Below are positions 51,510 through 60,850 of a stretch of DNA of 64,000 nt, piece by piece. The DNA is from Spinactinospora alkalitolerans (GTDB lineage: Bacteria; Actinomycetota; Actinomycetes; Streptosporangiales; Streptosporangiaceae), in assembly GCF_013408795.1 (NCBI RefSeq), contig NZ_JACCCC010000001.1, positions 496,001 through 560,000 of the forward strand, given 5' to 3'. How positions within the stretch are numbered: the stretch's first letter is position 1; every line of letters begins with the position of its first letter. The position numbers and the translations under genes are program-made. The notes beneath the pieces were generated by a model that was not told where the DNA came from, did no database searches, and saw nothing but the letters and a program-made list of their open reading frames with translations.

Positions 51510-52883
51510 TCACCAGAGGGTGTGCAGGCAGGCGAGCAGCGTCCGGGCCTGGACGCTGACCGGGCCGGAGCTCTGGCAGAGGCCGATCAGCTGCCCGGGG
51601 GTCGCCCAGGAGAAGCGCGGGTCGGCCTCGGCCTCGGCCGCGGTCGGTGCGTCCGCCTCGACGATCATGTAGCGGCTCCGGGCGTGGTGGAAGCGCCCGC
51701 CCTCCTCCGACTGCACGACGTCGTAGCGGACCCGCTTCTCAGGGGCGGTGAGCACCGCGTCCAGGAACGGGGGGCGCTGCTCCCGGGAGAGGCCGGCGAA
51801 GTCGCCGGTGTCGCACTGAACCGTGGGCCCCAGTTCGGCGCCCGCGGCGAGGCCGGGCTCCCAGTGTGCCCCGACCAGGACGTGGAGCACCCCCTCGACC
51901 CGCCTGACGAGGAACGCCGACACCCCCACGCCGACCGGGGCGAGGAGCGGCTGGTCCCAGCGGCGCACCTCGCGCCCGCTCGCATGGGCGGTGACGGCGA
52001 TGATCCGGAAATGGCGGCCCGCCCCATGCCGGACCTCGTCCGCTTCTCGGTGCCATCCGTCCACCTGCCCCAGGGCGATCCGGCGGACCTCCGCCCACCG
52101 GTCGGCGCGGACGTCGTTGAGGCGGGTGAGCAGTTCGCCGATGGTGTGCGGCGCGCCCGCATCGGAGGGGCGCAGGGAGCGCGCCAGCGACGCGCCGAAC
52201 GACTCCCCCGCGTCGGAGGCGCGTTCGGCCGTCTCGTGCAGTGGCAGGCAGGCCAGCACCGAACGGGAGTCCATGTTCACCAGGTCGGGCTCGCGGAGCA
52301 GCGCTTTGAGCGTGTGCAGCGGTATCCACCGGTGGTCGTCGCCGGGGGCGGCGACGACCCCGTCGGGCGCCTCGACGACGATGTTCCGGTTGCTCTTCCG
52401 GTCGAACCAGGCGCCCTGCTCGGACTGGAGGGCGTCGGTCAGGACACGGCCGGATCTGGGCGGGAGGAAGTGCTCGATGTGGCGCACACCCCTCCCTGCG
52501 TGCACGCGCGTGTAGTTGCTCGGGGTGGCCTGCACCGTGGGCGACAGCTGCACCAGGCCGAAGTTGCCCGGTTCCATCTTCACCTGCATCAGGAACTCCG
52601 GTTCACCGGCCCGGTCCCGGCGGACCAGCATCCCGAGGATTCCGCTCTCCGGCTGGACGATGACGGGCCGGCTCCATTCGCGCTCGGTGGCGCCGTGCCG
52701 TATGCGCAGTCCTTCGACGCTGAAGAAGCGGCCGCTCACGTGCGCGAGGTTTCCGGTGTCCGGATGGAAGCGCCAGCCCTCCATTCGGTCGAAGGGGACG
52801 CGTCGCACGCCGAGGCCGTCGGCCGATCTGCGCTCCGCGATCCACCGGCGGACCTCGTCCGGCCGGTGGAGGAGGCCGCTCAC
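51510..52883 (-). CDS. NDP-hexose 2,3-dehydratase (EvaA/TylCVI/SpnO family)
   Basis: This 457-residue protein is built of two similar halves. QVKMEPGNFGLVQLSPTVQATPSNY in the first is echoed by GAHWEPGLAAGAELGPTVQC in the second, as expected for the duplicated nudix-like fold of this family. It eliminates the C2 hydroxyl of dTDP-4-keto-6-deoxyglucose to a 3,4-diketo sugar, which the 3-ketoreductase at 22.9 kb then reduces. GTG at 52883 follows GGAGG and overlaps the rmlA stop (GTGA). It is the last gene of the leftward rmlB-rmlA-dehydratase operon, a complete entry into 2,6-dideoxysugars. Confidence 0.93.
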   Translation of the reverse strand: MSGLLHRPDEVRRWIAERRSADGLGVRRVPFDRMEGWRFHPDTGNLAHVSGRFFSVEGLRIRHGATEREWSRPVIVQPESGILGMLVRRDRAGEPEFLMQVKMEPGNFGLVQLSPTVQATPSNYTRVHAGRGVRHIEHFLPPRSGRVLTDALQSEQGAWFDRKSNRNIVVEAPDGVVAAPGDDHRWIPLHTLKALLREPDLVNMDSRSVLACLPLHETAERASDAGESFGASLARSLRPSDAGAPHTIGELLTRLNDVRADRWAEVRRIALGQVDGWHREADEVRHGAGRHFRIIAVTAHASGREVRRWDQPLLAPVGVGVSAFLVRRVEGVLHVLVGAHWEPGLAAGAELGPTVQCDTGDFAGLSREQRPPFLDAVLTAPEKRVRYDVVQSEEGGRFHHARSRYMIVEADAPTAAEAEADPRFSWATPGQLIGLCQSSGPVSVQARTLLACLHTLW

Positions 52884-53704
52884 CTGAGACCTCCGGCCGT
52901 GGAGCGGGCGGGCCCCGATCCGATGTAGCCCAGTCGGCGGGCGATGTCCTCGGGACTGCCGATGCGGACCCCCTCCCGCTCCCGGAGAGTCCGCGCGAAG
53001 AGTCCGGCGTCGAGCAGGGAGTCGGGGGTTCCCGCGTCGAGCCACACCGCGTCCTCGCCGAGCCCGGCCAGGCGGGCGCGCCCCTCCGCGACGAACCTCC
53101 GGTTCAGGTCGGTGATCTCGAGTTCTCCGCGGGCGGAGGGGGACAGTTCCCCGGCGTACTCCACGGCCTCCGGGGAGTACATGTACAGCCCCGTGACGGC
53201 GATGTCGCCGGGGGGAACGGAGGGCTTCTCCCGGATGTCCAGGAGCGCGCCGTGCGCATCGAGGACGGCCACTCCGAAGCGCTCGGGGTCGGGCACCCGG
53301 TGGCCGAACAGGACGCACCCGTCGACCCGGGTCGCCTCCCTGCGCAGCACCGCCTCCAGATCCGGACCGTGGAAGAGGTTGTCTCCGAGGACCAGGCAGA
53401 CGGGCTCACTTCCGGCGAAGTCGGCTCCGATAACGAGTGCTTCGGCGATTCCGCGGGGTTCGTCCTGTTCCGCGTACGCCATCCGGAGGCCCAGCCGGGA
53501 ACCGTCGCCGAGCAGAGCGCGGAAGCGCGGAAGCTGGTCGGGGACGCCGATCAGCAGGATGTCGCGGATTCCCGCGAGCATCAGCACGGACAGCGGGTAG
53601 TGGACGAGGGGCTGGTCGTACACCGGGAGAAGGTGCTTGGAGGTGGTGGCGGTGAGCGGGCCGAGCCGTGAGCCGGCCCCGGCCGCGAGCAGGATCCCCT
53701 TCAC
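52880..53704 (-). CDS. rmlA: Glucose-1-phosphate thymidylyltransferase
   Basis: This 274-residue nucleotidyltransferase has the start signature GILLAAGAGSRLGPLT, LVLGDNLFHG and the sugar-phosphate-binding REKP. It makes dTDP-glucose from glucose-1-phosphate and dTTP. GTG at 53704 is preferred over the ATG ten codons upstream, because it overlaps the rmlB stop (GTGA) and gives the usual N-terminus. The C-terminal 30 residues are longer than in the compact RmlA but normal for actinomycete secondary-metabolism versions. Confidence 0.95.
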   Translation of the reverse strand: MKGILLAAGAGSRLGPLTATTSKHLLPVYDQPLVHYPLSVLMLAGIRDILLIGVPDQLPRFRALLGDGSRLGLRMAYAEQDEPRGIAEALVIGADFAGSEPVCLVLGDNLFHGPDLEAVLRREATRVDGCVLFGHRVPDPERFGVAVLDAHGALLDIREKPSVPPGDIAVTGLYMYSPEAVEYAGELSPSARGELEITDLNRRFVAEGRARLAGLGEDAVWLDAGTPDSLLDAGLFARTLREREGVRIGSPEDIARRLGYIGSGPARSTAGGLR

Positions 53705-54678
53705 CGCGCCCCTCCTCCCGCGATCGGCGCCCACCAGTCAGGGTTGTCGCGGTACCAGTCGACGGTCTCGGCGAGGGCAGGGGAGAACGCGCGCTCCGGC
53801 GCGAACCCGAGCTCCTCCTGGATGCGGGTCCAGTCGATGGAGTAGCGGCGGTCGTGGGCGGGGCGGTCGGGGGCGCGCTCGATCGCGTCCGGAACCGCCC
53901 CGGTCTGTTCGATGAGGAGCCCGACCAGGTCGCGATTGGTCATCTCGGTTCCTCCCGCGACGTTGTAGACCGTCCCGCTCCGCCCTTTCTCCAGCACGAG
54001 GCGGACGGCGTTGCAGTGGTCGTCGACGTGGAGCCACTCGCGTACGTTCAGGCCGTCTCCGTAGAGCCGGACCTTGCCGCCCTTGAGCAGTTCCGTGATG
54101 GCCAGCGGGATGAGCTTCTCGGGGAACTGGCGCGGCCCGAAGGTGTTCGTGCACCTGGTGATCCGCACGTCCAGGCCATGGGTGCGGTGGTAGGCGAGCG
54201 CCATGAGGTCACCCGCCGCCTTCGACGCCGCATACGGCGAACTGGGAACGAGCGGGTAGGACTCGGTGGCGGTGTCCTCTTCCATGGAGCCGTACACCTC
54301 GTCGGTGGAGACCTGGACGAACACCGGTACACCGTTCCGCCGGGCCGCCTCGAGGAGGCTCTGCGTCCCGGCGACGTTGGTCCGGACGAAGGCGACTCCG
54401 TCGGCGATGGATCGGTCGACATGGGACTCCGCGGCGAAGTTGACGATCGCATCGTGCCCGCGCAGCAGATCGAGCATCGCGTCGGCGTCGGTGATGTCGG
54501 CCGCGACGATGCGAAGGCGCGGGCCGTCCTGGGCCAGGTTGGCGCGGCGCCCTGCGTAGGTGAACGCGTCGACGACCGTCACCTCGGCGCCGGCCAGCGC
54601 GGGGTACCTGTTGTCGAGTACGGATGAGACGAAGTGCGAACCGATGAATCCGGCACCGCCGGCCACGAGGAGACGCAC
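53701..54678 (-). CDS. rmlB: dTDP-glucose 4,6-dehydratase
   Basis: This 325-residue extended SDR has NAD loop GGAGFIGSHF, TDEVYG with the catalytic Thr-Asp-Glu, and YAASKAAGD with Tyr/Lys. It converts dTDP-glucose to dTDP-4-keto-6-deoxyglucose, the common precursor. GTG at 54678 stands 7 bases after AAGGAGG, which rules out the longer frame upstream. It heads the operon, and three heptamer repeats 128-156 bp upstream are the clearest SARP-like site in the window. No 3,5-epimerase (RmlC-like) gene is present, so D-configured sugars are expected unless one is supplied elsewhere. Confidence 0.95.
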   Translation of the reverse strand: MRLLVAGGAGFIGSHFVSSVLDNRYPALAGAEVTVVDAFTYAGRRANLAQDGPRLRIVAADITDADAMLDLLRGHDAIVNFAAESHVDRSIADGVAFVRTNVAGTQSLLEAARRNGVPVFVQVSTDEVYGSMEEDTATESYPLVPSSPYAASKAAGDLMALAYHRTHGLDVRITRCTNTFGPRQFPEKLIPLAITELLKGGKVRLYGDGLNVREWLHVDDHCNAVRLVLEKGRSGTVYNVAGGTEMTNRDLVGLLIEQTGAVPDAIERAPDRPAHDRRYSIDWTRIQEELGFAPERAFSPALAETVDWYRDNPDWWAPIAGGGAR

Positions 54679-54805
54679 GTTATTCCTCCTTAACCGCTGT
54701 GCTGCCGTGCCCCGCCTGCGGGGGCCGAGAGAGGGACGGGCACCACCGCCGGGCGGCTTTCCGCTCGGCGGTGGAGCCACGCGCCCCCTTCACAGTGAGG
54801 GGAGG

Positions 54806-54834
54806 TTCTCGATCTCCTCTCGAAGGCACCTGGA
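54806..54834 (-). promoter_or_regulatory. SARP-binding heptamer repeats upstream of rmlB
   Basis: On the minus strand TTCCAGG (54834-54828), TTCGAGA (54823-54817) and ATCGAGA (54812-54806) repeat with an exact 11-bp period. TCACTG starts 8 bp after the last repeat, where SARP promoters have their -10. This is the best example of the set. Confidence 0.65.
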
Positions 54835-55160
54835 AACGACCGGGGCCGGCGGGCGGTCCAGCCCGCGACGAGGGAGGTCACGCAGTGCGGGCAGTAGGAG
54901 CCGCAGCCCGGATCCATGACGGATGCTCTGTATCGGGTGCGATGGATGCTCTCATTCCCGGGAAGGACGAGAAACACGGCGGTATCGAGGAAGTACCCCC
55001 GATGAGCTGCGCGAGCGTGCGTCCCGGATGGCCATGGACGCTCACCGGGAGACGTGCAGGCCGGACTGCGGGAAGGAGGCGCACCGCTGCCCGGAGGTCC
55101 GCCGGCCGTGTCCGCAGGACCGCCGCGGTCCGGCAGCGGTGGCACCGTCCACGCTGACGC

Positions 55161-55202
55161 GCGCGGGCGAGAATCCGAAGACCAGCGGATTCTCGCCCGC
55201 GC
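55161..55202. terminator. Strong hairpin terminator at the right border of the cluster
   Basis: A perfect 17-bp stem (55161-55177 with 55186-55202) with an 8-nt loop lies 40 bp past the stop of the leftward crotonase gene. There is no T-tract, as is common in high-GC actinomycetes. Confidence 0.7.
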
Positions 55203-55241
55203 TGCGCCGGCGGGCGTGGGCGGAATCGGCCTGCGGCGCCG

Positions 55242-56018
55242 TCAGCGGCCGGTCCAGTGGGTGGTCTCCTTGGTGAGGAAGCCCCGCACGCCGGCGGCGA
55301 AGTCCTCGCTGGCGAAGACGCCGGCGACGATGTCGTCCCCGTCGGGCAGCGCCGCGGTGCGCATCCGGCGGACGGCCTCCTTGGCCGCCCACATGGACAG
55401 AGGGGCGTGCCCGAGCAGCCGCTCGACGGTCGCGCCCGTGCGTTCGTCGAGTTCTTCCGCGTCGCACAGCTCGGCCACGAAACCGGCCGCATGCGCCTCT
55501 TCGGCGGTGAACAGGCGGGCCCGGAGCAGCATGTCCAGGGTCCGGCCGGGGCCGAGGTGGTGCAGCAGCAGCGAATAGGTGTTCATGGACAGGCAGTTGC
55601 CGATCGTGCGGGCGACCGGGACCCCGAACCGTGCGCTGCGGTCGGCGATCCGGAGGTCGCACACCGCGGCGATCGCCAGCCCGCCGCCGACGCAGAACCC
55701 CTGGACGGCGGCCACGGTGGGCACCCGGACGGTCTCCAGCCGGGAGACCACCCTGGTGATCTTCTCCTCGTAGGCGATCCCGTCGGCGCCTGTCGTGAAC
55801 TCGGTGAACTGGGAGATGTCGGTCCCGGCGACGAAGGCCGCCGACCCTGCGCCGCGCAGCAGCATGGCGCGCACGGCGTCGTCGCCGTCCGCCGTCTCGC
55901 ACGCGGCGTACAACCCCTCGTACATGTCCCAGGTCATGGCGTTGCGGGCCTCGGGACGGTTGAATGTGACGGTCAGCACCGGACCTTCGCGGCCGATGAT
56001 GATCTCGTCAGCGCTCAT
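55242..56018 (-). CDS. Enoyl-CoA hydratase/isomerase (crotonase) family protein
   Basis: This 258-residue crotonase has oxyanion-hole strands VAGTDISQF and GFCVGGGLAIAAVCDLRIA. The segment where hydratases carry one catalytic glutamate reads FGVPVARTIGNCLS, with no Glu (usually PEI), so the chemistry may be isomerisation, decarboxylation or hydrolysis of a CoA ester rather than simple hydration. The ATG at 56018 overlaps the tctA stop. It is the last gene of the leftward tctCBA run and presumably acts on the CoA ester of the imported acid. Confidence 0.88.
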   Translation of the reverse strand: MSADEIIIGREGPVLTVTFNRPEARNAMTWDMYEGLYAACETADGDDAVRAMLLRGAGSAAFVAGTDISQFTEFTTGADGIAYEEKITRVVSRLETVRVPTVAAVQGFCVGGGLAIAAVCDLRIADRSARFGVPVARTIGNCLSMNTYSLLLHHLGPGRTLDMLLRARLFTAEEAHAAGFVAELCDAEELDERTGATVERLLGHAPLSMWAAKEAVRRMRTAALPDGDDIVAGVFASEDFAAGVRGFLTKETTHWTGR

Positions 56019-57553
56019 CGCTCCTCCTCGCTGTCGTTGCGGCCTCCGACCGGCGCCGCGGAGCCTACGTCGGCGGTCCGGCGGCGTCCGCGCACCGCCG
56101 ACACCGCGGACGGTCCCGCGGCCAGCGCCGCGGCGAGCACCAGGATGCCCACGGCGATCGGGCTCTGGCCGACCAGGGCGAAGCTGCCGTCCCCCAGCGC
56201 CGACGTCTGCACGAGCGCCTTCTCGAACAGCGGACCGAGCACCAGCCCCAGGACAAGCGGTGCGATGGGCAGGTCGTAGAGCTTCATGAAGTAGCCGATG
56301 ACGCCGAAGACGAACACGATCCACACGCTGTACAGGCTGTTGTCGATGGAGTAGGCGCCGACGAAACTCGTGCAGATGATGAGCGGGTACATGTAGGCGT
56401 AGGGGATCCGCAGCATCTGCGCGAACAGCGGAGCCAGCGGCAGGTTGAGCACCAGCAGGATCAGGTTGCCGATGAAGAAGGACGCCAGCAGGCCCCAGAC
56501 CAGGTCCGGCTGGTTCTCGAACATCAGCGGGCCGGGCTGCACCCCGTAGACCAGCAGCGCTCCGAGCAGGATCGCCGTTGTCGCGCCGCCGGGGATGCCC
56601 AGTGCGAGGGTCGGGATGAAGTTGGCGTTGGCGGCGGAGTTGTTCGCGCTCTCGGGCGCCGCGACGCCCTCGATGGCGCCCTTGCCGAACTCGCCGCGGT
56701 GCTTGGAGACCCGTTTCTCCACGCCGTAGGCCATGAACGACGCCAACGTGGAGCCCGCGCCGGGCAGGCAGCCGAGCAGGAACCCGATGAGGCTGCCGCG
56801 CATGATCGGTCCGCCGGAGCGCCTGAGCTCGGTGCGGGTGATCATCAGGTCGCGGAATCCGGCCCGGATCGGCGCGGACTCGCCGACGCGGAGCTGGTAC
56901 AGGACCTCGCCCACGGCGAACAGGCCGATCATCACCTCGACGAACGGAATGCCGCCCAGCAGGTTCATGCTGCCGAAGGTGAACCGGGACTCCGCCGTGG
57001 CCGCGTCGATGCCGACCGTGGCGAGGAGCAGGCCGAGGCCGGCCATGGCGAACCCCTTGGCCCTGGAGTCGCCGGAGAAGCTGACGATCGTCGCCATACC
57101 GAGGATGATCACCGCGAGGTTCTCGGCCGGGCCGAAGTTCAGTGCGAACCCGGCGAACAGCGGTGCCAGCGCGGAGAGGAGCAGGAGGGAGGCGATGGCG
57201 GCGACGAAGGAGCCGATGGCCGCGATCGACAGTGCCGCGCCGGCGCGCCCCCGCTTGGCCATCTGGTAGCCGTCCAGGGTCGTCGCGACGCTGGACGCCT
57301 CGCCCGGCGTGGAGATCAGCACCGAGGTGATGGTCCCGCCGTACTGCGCGCCGTAGTAGATGCCTGCCAGCATGATCAGCGCCGTGACCGGCTCGAAGCC
57401 GAGCGTCAGAGGCAGCAGCACGGCCACGCCGGTGCTGGAGCCCAGACCGGGCAGCAGTCCGATGACGGTTCCGGCGAGGACGCCCACGAAGCACCACAGC
57501 AGGTTCTCCGGGGTCAGGGCGGTACTCAGCCCGCTCATCAGGTTGTCGATCAC
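56015..57553 (-). CDS. tctA: Tripartite tricarboxylate transporter large membrane subunit
   Basis: This is a 512-residue, about 12-helix transporter. Family motifs [19 protein letters not shown] and [22 protein letters not shown] in the first half are echoed by [21 protein letters not shown] and [19 protein letters not shown] in the second, the internal repeat of TctA. GTG at 57553 overlaps the tctB stop (GTGA). With TctB and the binding protein it imports a carboxylate using an ion gradient. Confidence 0.93.
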   Translation of the reverse strand: MIDNLMSGLSTALTPENLLWCFVGVLAGTVIGLLPGLGSSTGVAVLLPLTLGFEPVTALIMLAGIYYGAQYGGTITSVLISTPGEASSVATTLDGYQMAKRGRAGAALSIAAIGSFVAAIASLLLLSALAPLFAGFALNFGPAENLAVIILGMATIVSFSGDSRAKGFAMAGLGLLLATVGIDAATAESRFTFGSMNLLGGIPFVEVMIGLFAVGEVLYQLRVGESAPIRAGFRDLMITRTELRRSGGPIMRGSLIGFLLGCLPGAGSTLASFMAYGVEKRVSKHRGEFGKGAIEGVAAPESANNSAANANFIPTLALGIPGGATTAILLGALLVYGVQPGPLMFENQPDLVWGLLASFFIGNLILLVLNLPLAPLFAQMLRIPYAYMYPLIICTSFVGAYSIDNSLYSVWIVFVFGVIGYFMKLYDLPIAPLVLGLVLGPLFEKALVQTSALGDGSFALVGQSPIAVGILVLAAALAAGPSAVSAVRGRRRTADVGSAAPVGGRNDSEEER

Positions 57554-58080
57554 GGTGCGGCCCAGCTTCCCGGGGTCAGGGTCCACCCGGGGAGGGGGAC
57601 GCCGAGGAGGATGCCGAAGACGACCTGGACGGCGGTGACGACCGCCAGTGCGATGCCCAGGGACACGTACCAGCGCCGCTTCTCCACCACCGTGGAGATC
57701 ACGGTGATGTAGACGCCGAAGGCGGTCAGCAGGCCGACATAGGGGAGGGCCGCGACCATGGCCAGCGTCACGGCGAAGACGATGCGCAGGTTGCGGGCGC
57801 GCTCGGCGGGGCCGCGGCCCCGCGCGTCGGTTCCGGTCGGCCGGTCCGGCGCCGGTGTGCCGCCGGTGAGGGCGCGCCGCAGTCCGACGGCGAACAGGAT
57901 GCCGCAGGTGAGCAGGATGACCAGGCCGACGGTCAGCGGGAGGAAACCGGCGCCGATGCGTCCTTCGTCGCTCCAGACGCCGTAGCCGACGGCCGCGACG
58001 GCGGCGGCGGCCCCCAGGCCGGTCAGCACCCCGAAGGCGATGAGCTGTCCGTGGCGGGCGAGGGGAAGGGTCGCTCTCAT
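57550..58080 (-). CDS. tctB: Tripartite tricarboxylate transporter small membrane subunit
   Basis: This 176-residue protein has four membrane helices and a hydrophilic middle loop of about 30 residues, normal for TctB. It is tied to both neighbours by 4-bp overlaps. TctB has little sequence signature; the identification rests on size, topology and position between tctC and tctA. Confidence 0.88.
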   Translation of the reverse strand: MRATLPLARHGQLIAFGVLTGLGAAAAVAAVGYGVWSDEGRIGAGFLPLTVGLVILLTCGILFAVGLRRALTGGTPAPDRPTGTDARGRGPAERARNLRIVFAVTLAMVAALPYVGLLTAFGVYITVISTVVEKRRWYVSLGIALAVVTAVQVVFGILLGVPLPGWTLTPGSWAAP

Positions 58081-59048
58081 GGGTTCAGCACCCTTTCCAG
58101 TCGGGAGCTGCTGTCTTCGAGGTAGGCGCGGAACTCGTCGCCGTACAAGGGGTCGGGCTGCAGGTAGTTGTCCCGCATGTAGGCGTCGTAGGCCTCGGTC
58201 CCCATGAACTCCCGGCCGGCCGCCGTCCAGTGCTCGGTGGCCTCCTCGGAGATGCCTCCGGCCGCGATCAGCCCGCGGAACTGGCCGTAGGAGACGTCGA
58301 TCCCCTCCTCCTTCGCGGTGGGGATGTCGGCGAGTTCGTCGTAGGCGTAGCGCTCGTCGGCGAAGACGCACAGCGCCCTGAGGTCACCGGAGTCGAGCTG
58401 GCCGAGGACCTCGCTGGGGTTGAGCGAGGCGATGTCGATCTGCCCGCCCAGCAGCGCGGTCATCACCTCACCGCCGGACTCGAAGGGCACCCGGTCGAAC
58501 CGGGCGTCCTCGGCCTGCTCCACCATCGTGAAGACGACGTTGTCCAGGCCGGTGGCGCCCGAGACGCCGGCGACCACGCGCTCCGAGCGCGACCTCTCCA
58601 CGATCTCGGCGCAGCTGGTGAAGGGGGACCGCGCGTCGACCACGAGCAGGGTGAAGTCCTCGCCGATGCTCATGATCGGGGTGAAGTCGGTGTAGTCGAA
58701 CTCGGTGTCCGCGGTGAGCGGCAGGGCCAGCATCGCCGTCTCGGTGGCGAGCAGGTAGTTGGGATCGCCGGCCTTGCTCAGCAGGTGCGAGTAGCCGATC
58801 GCCCCCGCGCCGCCGTCGCGGTTCTCGACGGTGACGTTGGACGAGGTCGCCTCTTCGAGGCCGGCGGCGATGGTGCGGCCGGCGATGTCGCTGCCGCCTC
58901 CCGCGCCGAAGGGCACGATCATGGTGGTCTCGTCGGAGAGGGCCGCGGCGCCGGCGGCGCCGGTGGTGGCACCGCCCGCGCAGGCGGACGTGCCGAATAC
59001 GAGGAGCAGGGCCGCCGTGCCGGCGGTGGTGCGGCTTGTGCGCATCAT
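58077..59048 (-). CDS. tctC: Tripartite tricarboxylate transporter substrate-binding lipoprotein
   Basis: This 323-residue extracytoplasmic binding protein has a lipoprotein signal (LLLVFGTSACAGG, lipobox Cys near 23) and the TctC fold motifs MIVPFGAGGGSDIAGRTIA, VENRDGGAGAIGY, and VSGATGLDNVVFTMVE. The ATG at 59048 follows AGGAGGCTG. TctC proteins bind citrate, other carboxylates or aromatic acids. The binding residues do not reveal the ligand, but the CoA-transferase context suggests a dicarboxylate or hydroxy acid. Confidence 0.92.
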   Translation of the reverse strand: MMRTSRTTAGTAALLLVFGTSACAGGATTGAAGAAALSDETTMIVPFGAGGGSDIAGRTIAAGLEEATSSNVTVENRDGGAGAIGYSHLLSKAGDPNYLLATETAMLALPLTADTEFDYTDFTPIMSIGEDFTLLVVDARSPFTSCAEIVERSRSERVVAGVSGATGLDNVVFTMVEQAEDARFDRVPFESGGEVMTALLGGQIDIASLNPSEVLGQLDSGDLRALCVFADERYAYDELADIPTAKEEGIDVSYGQFRGLIAAGGISEEATEHWTAAGREFMGTEAYDAYMRDNYLQPDPLYGDEFRAYLEDSSSRLERVLNP

Positions 59049-59074
59049 CAGCCTCCTGGTCCGGTTGCCGAGGG

Positions 59075-59470
59075 TCAGCGGAGCGCGTCGCGCTTGGCGT
59101 CCAATCGGGCGCCGAACCTGTCGAGGTCGACGATGAAGCGTTCGTGCCTGCCGGACGCGATGCCGTCGACACCGTCGTCGGCGGTGATCTCGAAGGCGAC
59201 CCGGCGGCGGTCCACCTCGGTCACCGCAGCGGTGATGGAGACGGTCTGGCCCCGCAGCGTGGGGGCGGTGTGCGCGATGTCGACCGAGGCGCCGACGCTG
59301 CTCTGGTGGTCGCCGATGTGGCCGCTGAGGACCTCGATGGCCGCTTCTTCGAGGAAGAGCACCAGGTTGGGGGTTGAGAGGATGTCGTGTTCGCCGCGGG
59401 TGGTGCAGTGCTCCTTCTCCACGGTGCGGGTCATGGTGCCGGTGACGCCTGGGGCGAGTTCGATGGGCAT
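59075..59470 (-). CDS. FlK-like hot-dog thioesterase
   Basis: This 131-residue single hot-dog domain follows the FlK (fluoroacetyl-CoA thioesterase) family pattern: TPNLVLFLEEAAIEVL with the catalytic Glu region, SSVGASVDIAHTAPT with the active His, and ASGRHERFIVDLDRF at the end. Members hydrolyse small or unusual acyl-CoAs and often protect CoA metabolism from toxic thioesters. It sits between tctC and the CoA transferase in a leftward operon and probably releases or recycles the CoA ester of the imported acid. Confidence 0.85.
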   Translation of the reverse strand: MPIELAPGVTGTMTRTVEKEHCTTRGEHDILSTPNLVLFLEEAAIEVLSGHIGDHQSSVGASVDIAHTAPTLRGQTVSITAAVTEVDRRRVAFEITADDGVDGIASGRHERFIVDLDRFGARLDAKRDALR

Positions 59471-59533
59471 GGGGGCCTCCGGGAAAGGGGGGTGCGGATC
59501 GGGGAAGGGGGTCCGGTCGGAGGTGAGGGCCGG

Positions 59534-60775
59534 TCAGCGGCCGGGGGCGCCGGAAGGAGAGCCGGCGATGCCGCGCCTCAGCAGATCGGCGATCTCCTCC
59601 GAGGTGAGTCCGGCATCGGCGAGCAGGTCGGTGGTGTCGGCGCCGAGCACGGGCCCGGCGGGGCCGTGCCGCGCCGGGGTTTCGGACAGCCGCATGGGCG
59701 AGCCGATCTGGCGCACCGCTCCGAGATCGGGATGCTCGGCGTCCCAGAAGAATCCGCGTTTGCCCAGGTGGTCGTCCGTGTATACCTGACCGGTGCCGTT
59801 GATGGGGGCGCACGGGACGCCGGCCGCGTCCAGCGCCTCGGTCAGTTCCGCCGTGGAACGGCGCATGGTGGTGCGTTCGATGGCGGGGATGAGTTCGTGA
59901 CGCAGCCCGTGGCGGTCATGGGCGTCGGCGAAGCGCGGGTCGGCCAGCAGGTCGGTGAGTTCCAGGGCCTCGCAGAAGCCGCGCCATGTCTTGGGACTGA
60001 CGGCCCCGACCGTGATCCAGCCGTCCGCCGTGCGAAGTGCCTGGTACGGAGCGGTGCTCTGGTGCGCCGATCCGTTCGGCCGCCCGATCTCGCCCGTGGC
60101 CCAGAACTTGGCCGCCTCCCAGATGGTGAAGGAGACACCGGACTCCAGCAGGGAGACGTCGACGTGCTGGCCCCGGCCGGTGGTCTGACGAGCCTGGAGG
60201 GCGGCGAGCACACCCATGGCCACGTACAGGCCGCAGACCAGGTCGCAGATCGGCACGCCCACCTTGACGGGGTCGCCGCCGGGTGAGCCGGTGATGCTCA
60301 TCAGGCCGGAGCGGGCCTGGGCCATGATGTCCAGCCCCGGCAGACCCGTGAGTGGGCCGTCCTGGCCCCATCCGGAGGCCGATGCGTACACCAGCAAGGG
60401 GTGGCTCCGCGCGAGATCGGCGTAGCCCAGCCCGAGTCGGGACATCGCGCCCGGCCGCAGGTTCTCCACCAGGACGTCGGCGTCGTCGAGCAGCCTGCGG
60501 ACCAGGTCGATGCCCTCGGTCGTCTTGAGGTCCACGGCGATCGAGCGCTTGCCTCGGTTCAGCCGGATGAACGGGGAGCTGTGCCCGTCCAGGAACGGCC
60601 CGATGGCGCGGACGGCGTCACCGCCCTCGGGGTTCTCGATCTTGACGACGTCGGCTCCCAGGTCGGCCAGCTGCATCGTGGCGAACGGCGCGGCCATGAA
60701 CGCGCCGATCTCGATGACCTTGACGCCGTCCAGGGGAGGGGCAGGGGACCCATGCGTGCCGGAGCGCGGCGGCAT
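59534..60775 (-). CDS. Class III CoA transferase (CaiB/BaiF family)
   Basis: This 413-residue enzyme has DGVKVIEIGAFMAAPFATMQLADLGADVVKIE at the N-terminus and GLDIMAQARSGLM containing the catalytic aspartate near residue 163, with family length about 400. It would move CoA from a donor such as succinyl-CoA to the acid imported by TctCBA. The start is ATG 60775 after GGGAGGACATC; the longer frame has no ribosome site. It is divergent from the GntR regulator, with two inverted repeats in the shared promoter region. Confidence 0.93.
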   Translation of the reverse strand: MPPRSGTHGSPAPPLDGVKVIEIGAFMAAPFATMQLADLGADVVKIENPEGGDAVRAIGPFLDGHSSPFIRLNRGKRSIAVDLKTTEGIDLVRRLLDDADVLVENLRPGAMSRLGLGYADLARSHPLLVYASASGWGQDGPLTGLPGLDIMAQARSGLMSITGSPGGDPVKVGVPICDLVCGLYVAMGVLAALQARQTTGRGQHVDVSLLESGVSFTIWEAAKFWATGEIGRPNGSAHQSTAPYQALRTADGWITVGAVSPKTWRGFCEALELTDLLADPRFADAHDRHGLRHELIPAIERTTMRRSTAELTEALDAAGVPCAPINGTGQVYTDDHLGKRGFFWDAEHPDLGAVRQIGSPMRLSETPARHGPAGPVLGADTTDLLADAGLTSEEIADLLRRGIAGSPSGAPGR

Positions 60776-60800
60776 GATGTCCTCCCTTCGTTCCGGGTGT

Positions 60801-60828
60801 CCTCCATCACTCCGATAAGTGATGGAGG
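60801..60828. promoter_or_regulatory. Inverted repeat near the CoA-transferase start
   Basis: CCTCCATCACT (60801-60811) and AGTGATGGAGG (60818-60828) form an 11-bp perfect inverted repeat with a 6-bp spacer, 26 bp upstream of the CoA-transferase start. It could be an operator or an mRNA hairpin in that gene's leader. Confidence 0.45.
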
Positions 60829-60850
60829 GCACATGAGCTCGTGCGATCTA

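Larger units (their letters stand above)
54679..55241. other. Cluster boundary region without a convincing gene
   Basis: These 563 bp hold the rmlB promoter with its SARP-like repeats and the terminator hairpin at 55161-55202. A cysteine-containing frame from ATG 54923 is open but runs through the hairpin and into the antisense of the crotonase gene, so I do not call it. The sequence marks the change from the polyketide cluster to the carboxylate-uptake cluster. Confidence 0.5.

Noticed and set aside
54923-55276. 117-codon frame with several cysteines right of rmlB
   Set aside because: It passes through the perfect 17-bp terminator stem and into the antisense of the crotonase gene, and has no ribosome site. 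Only codons after about 54990 look coding-like.
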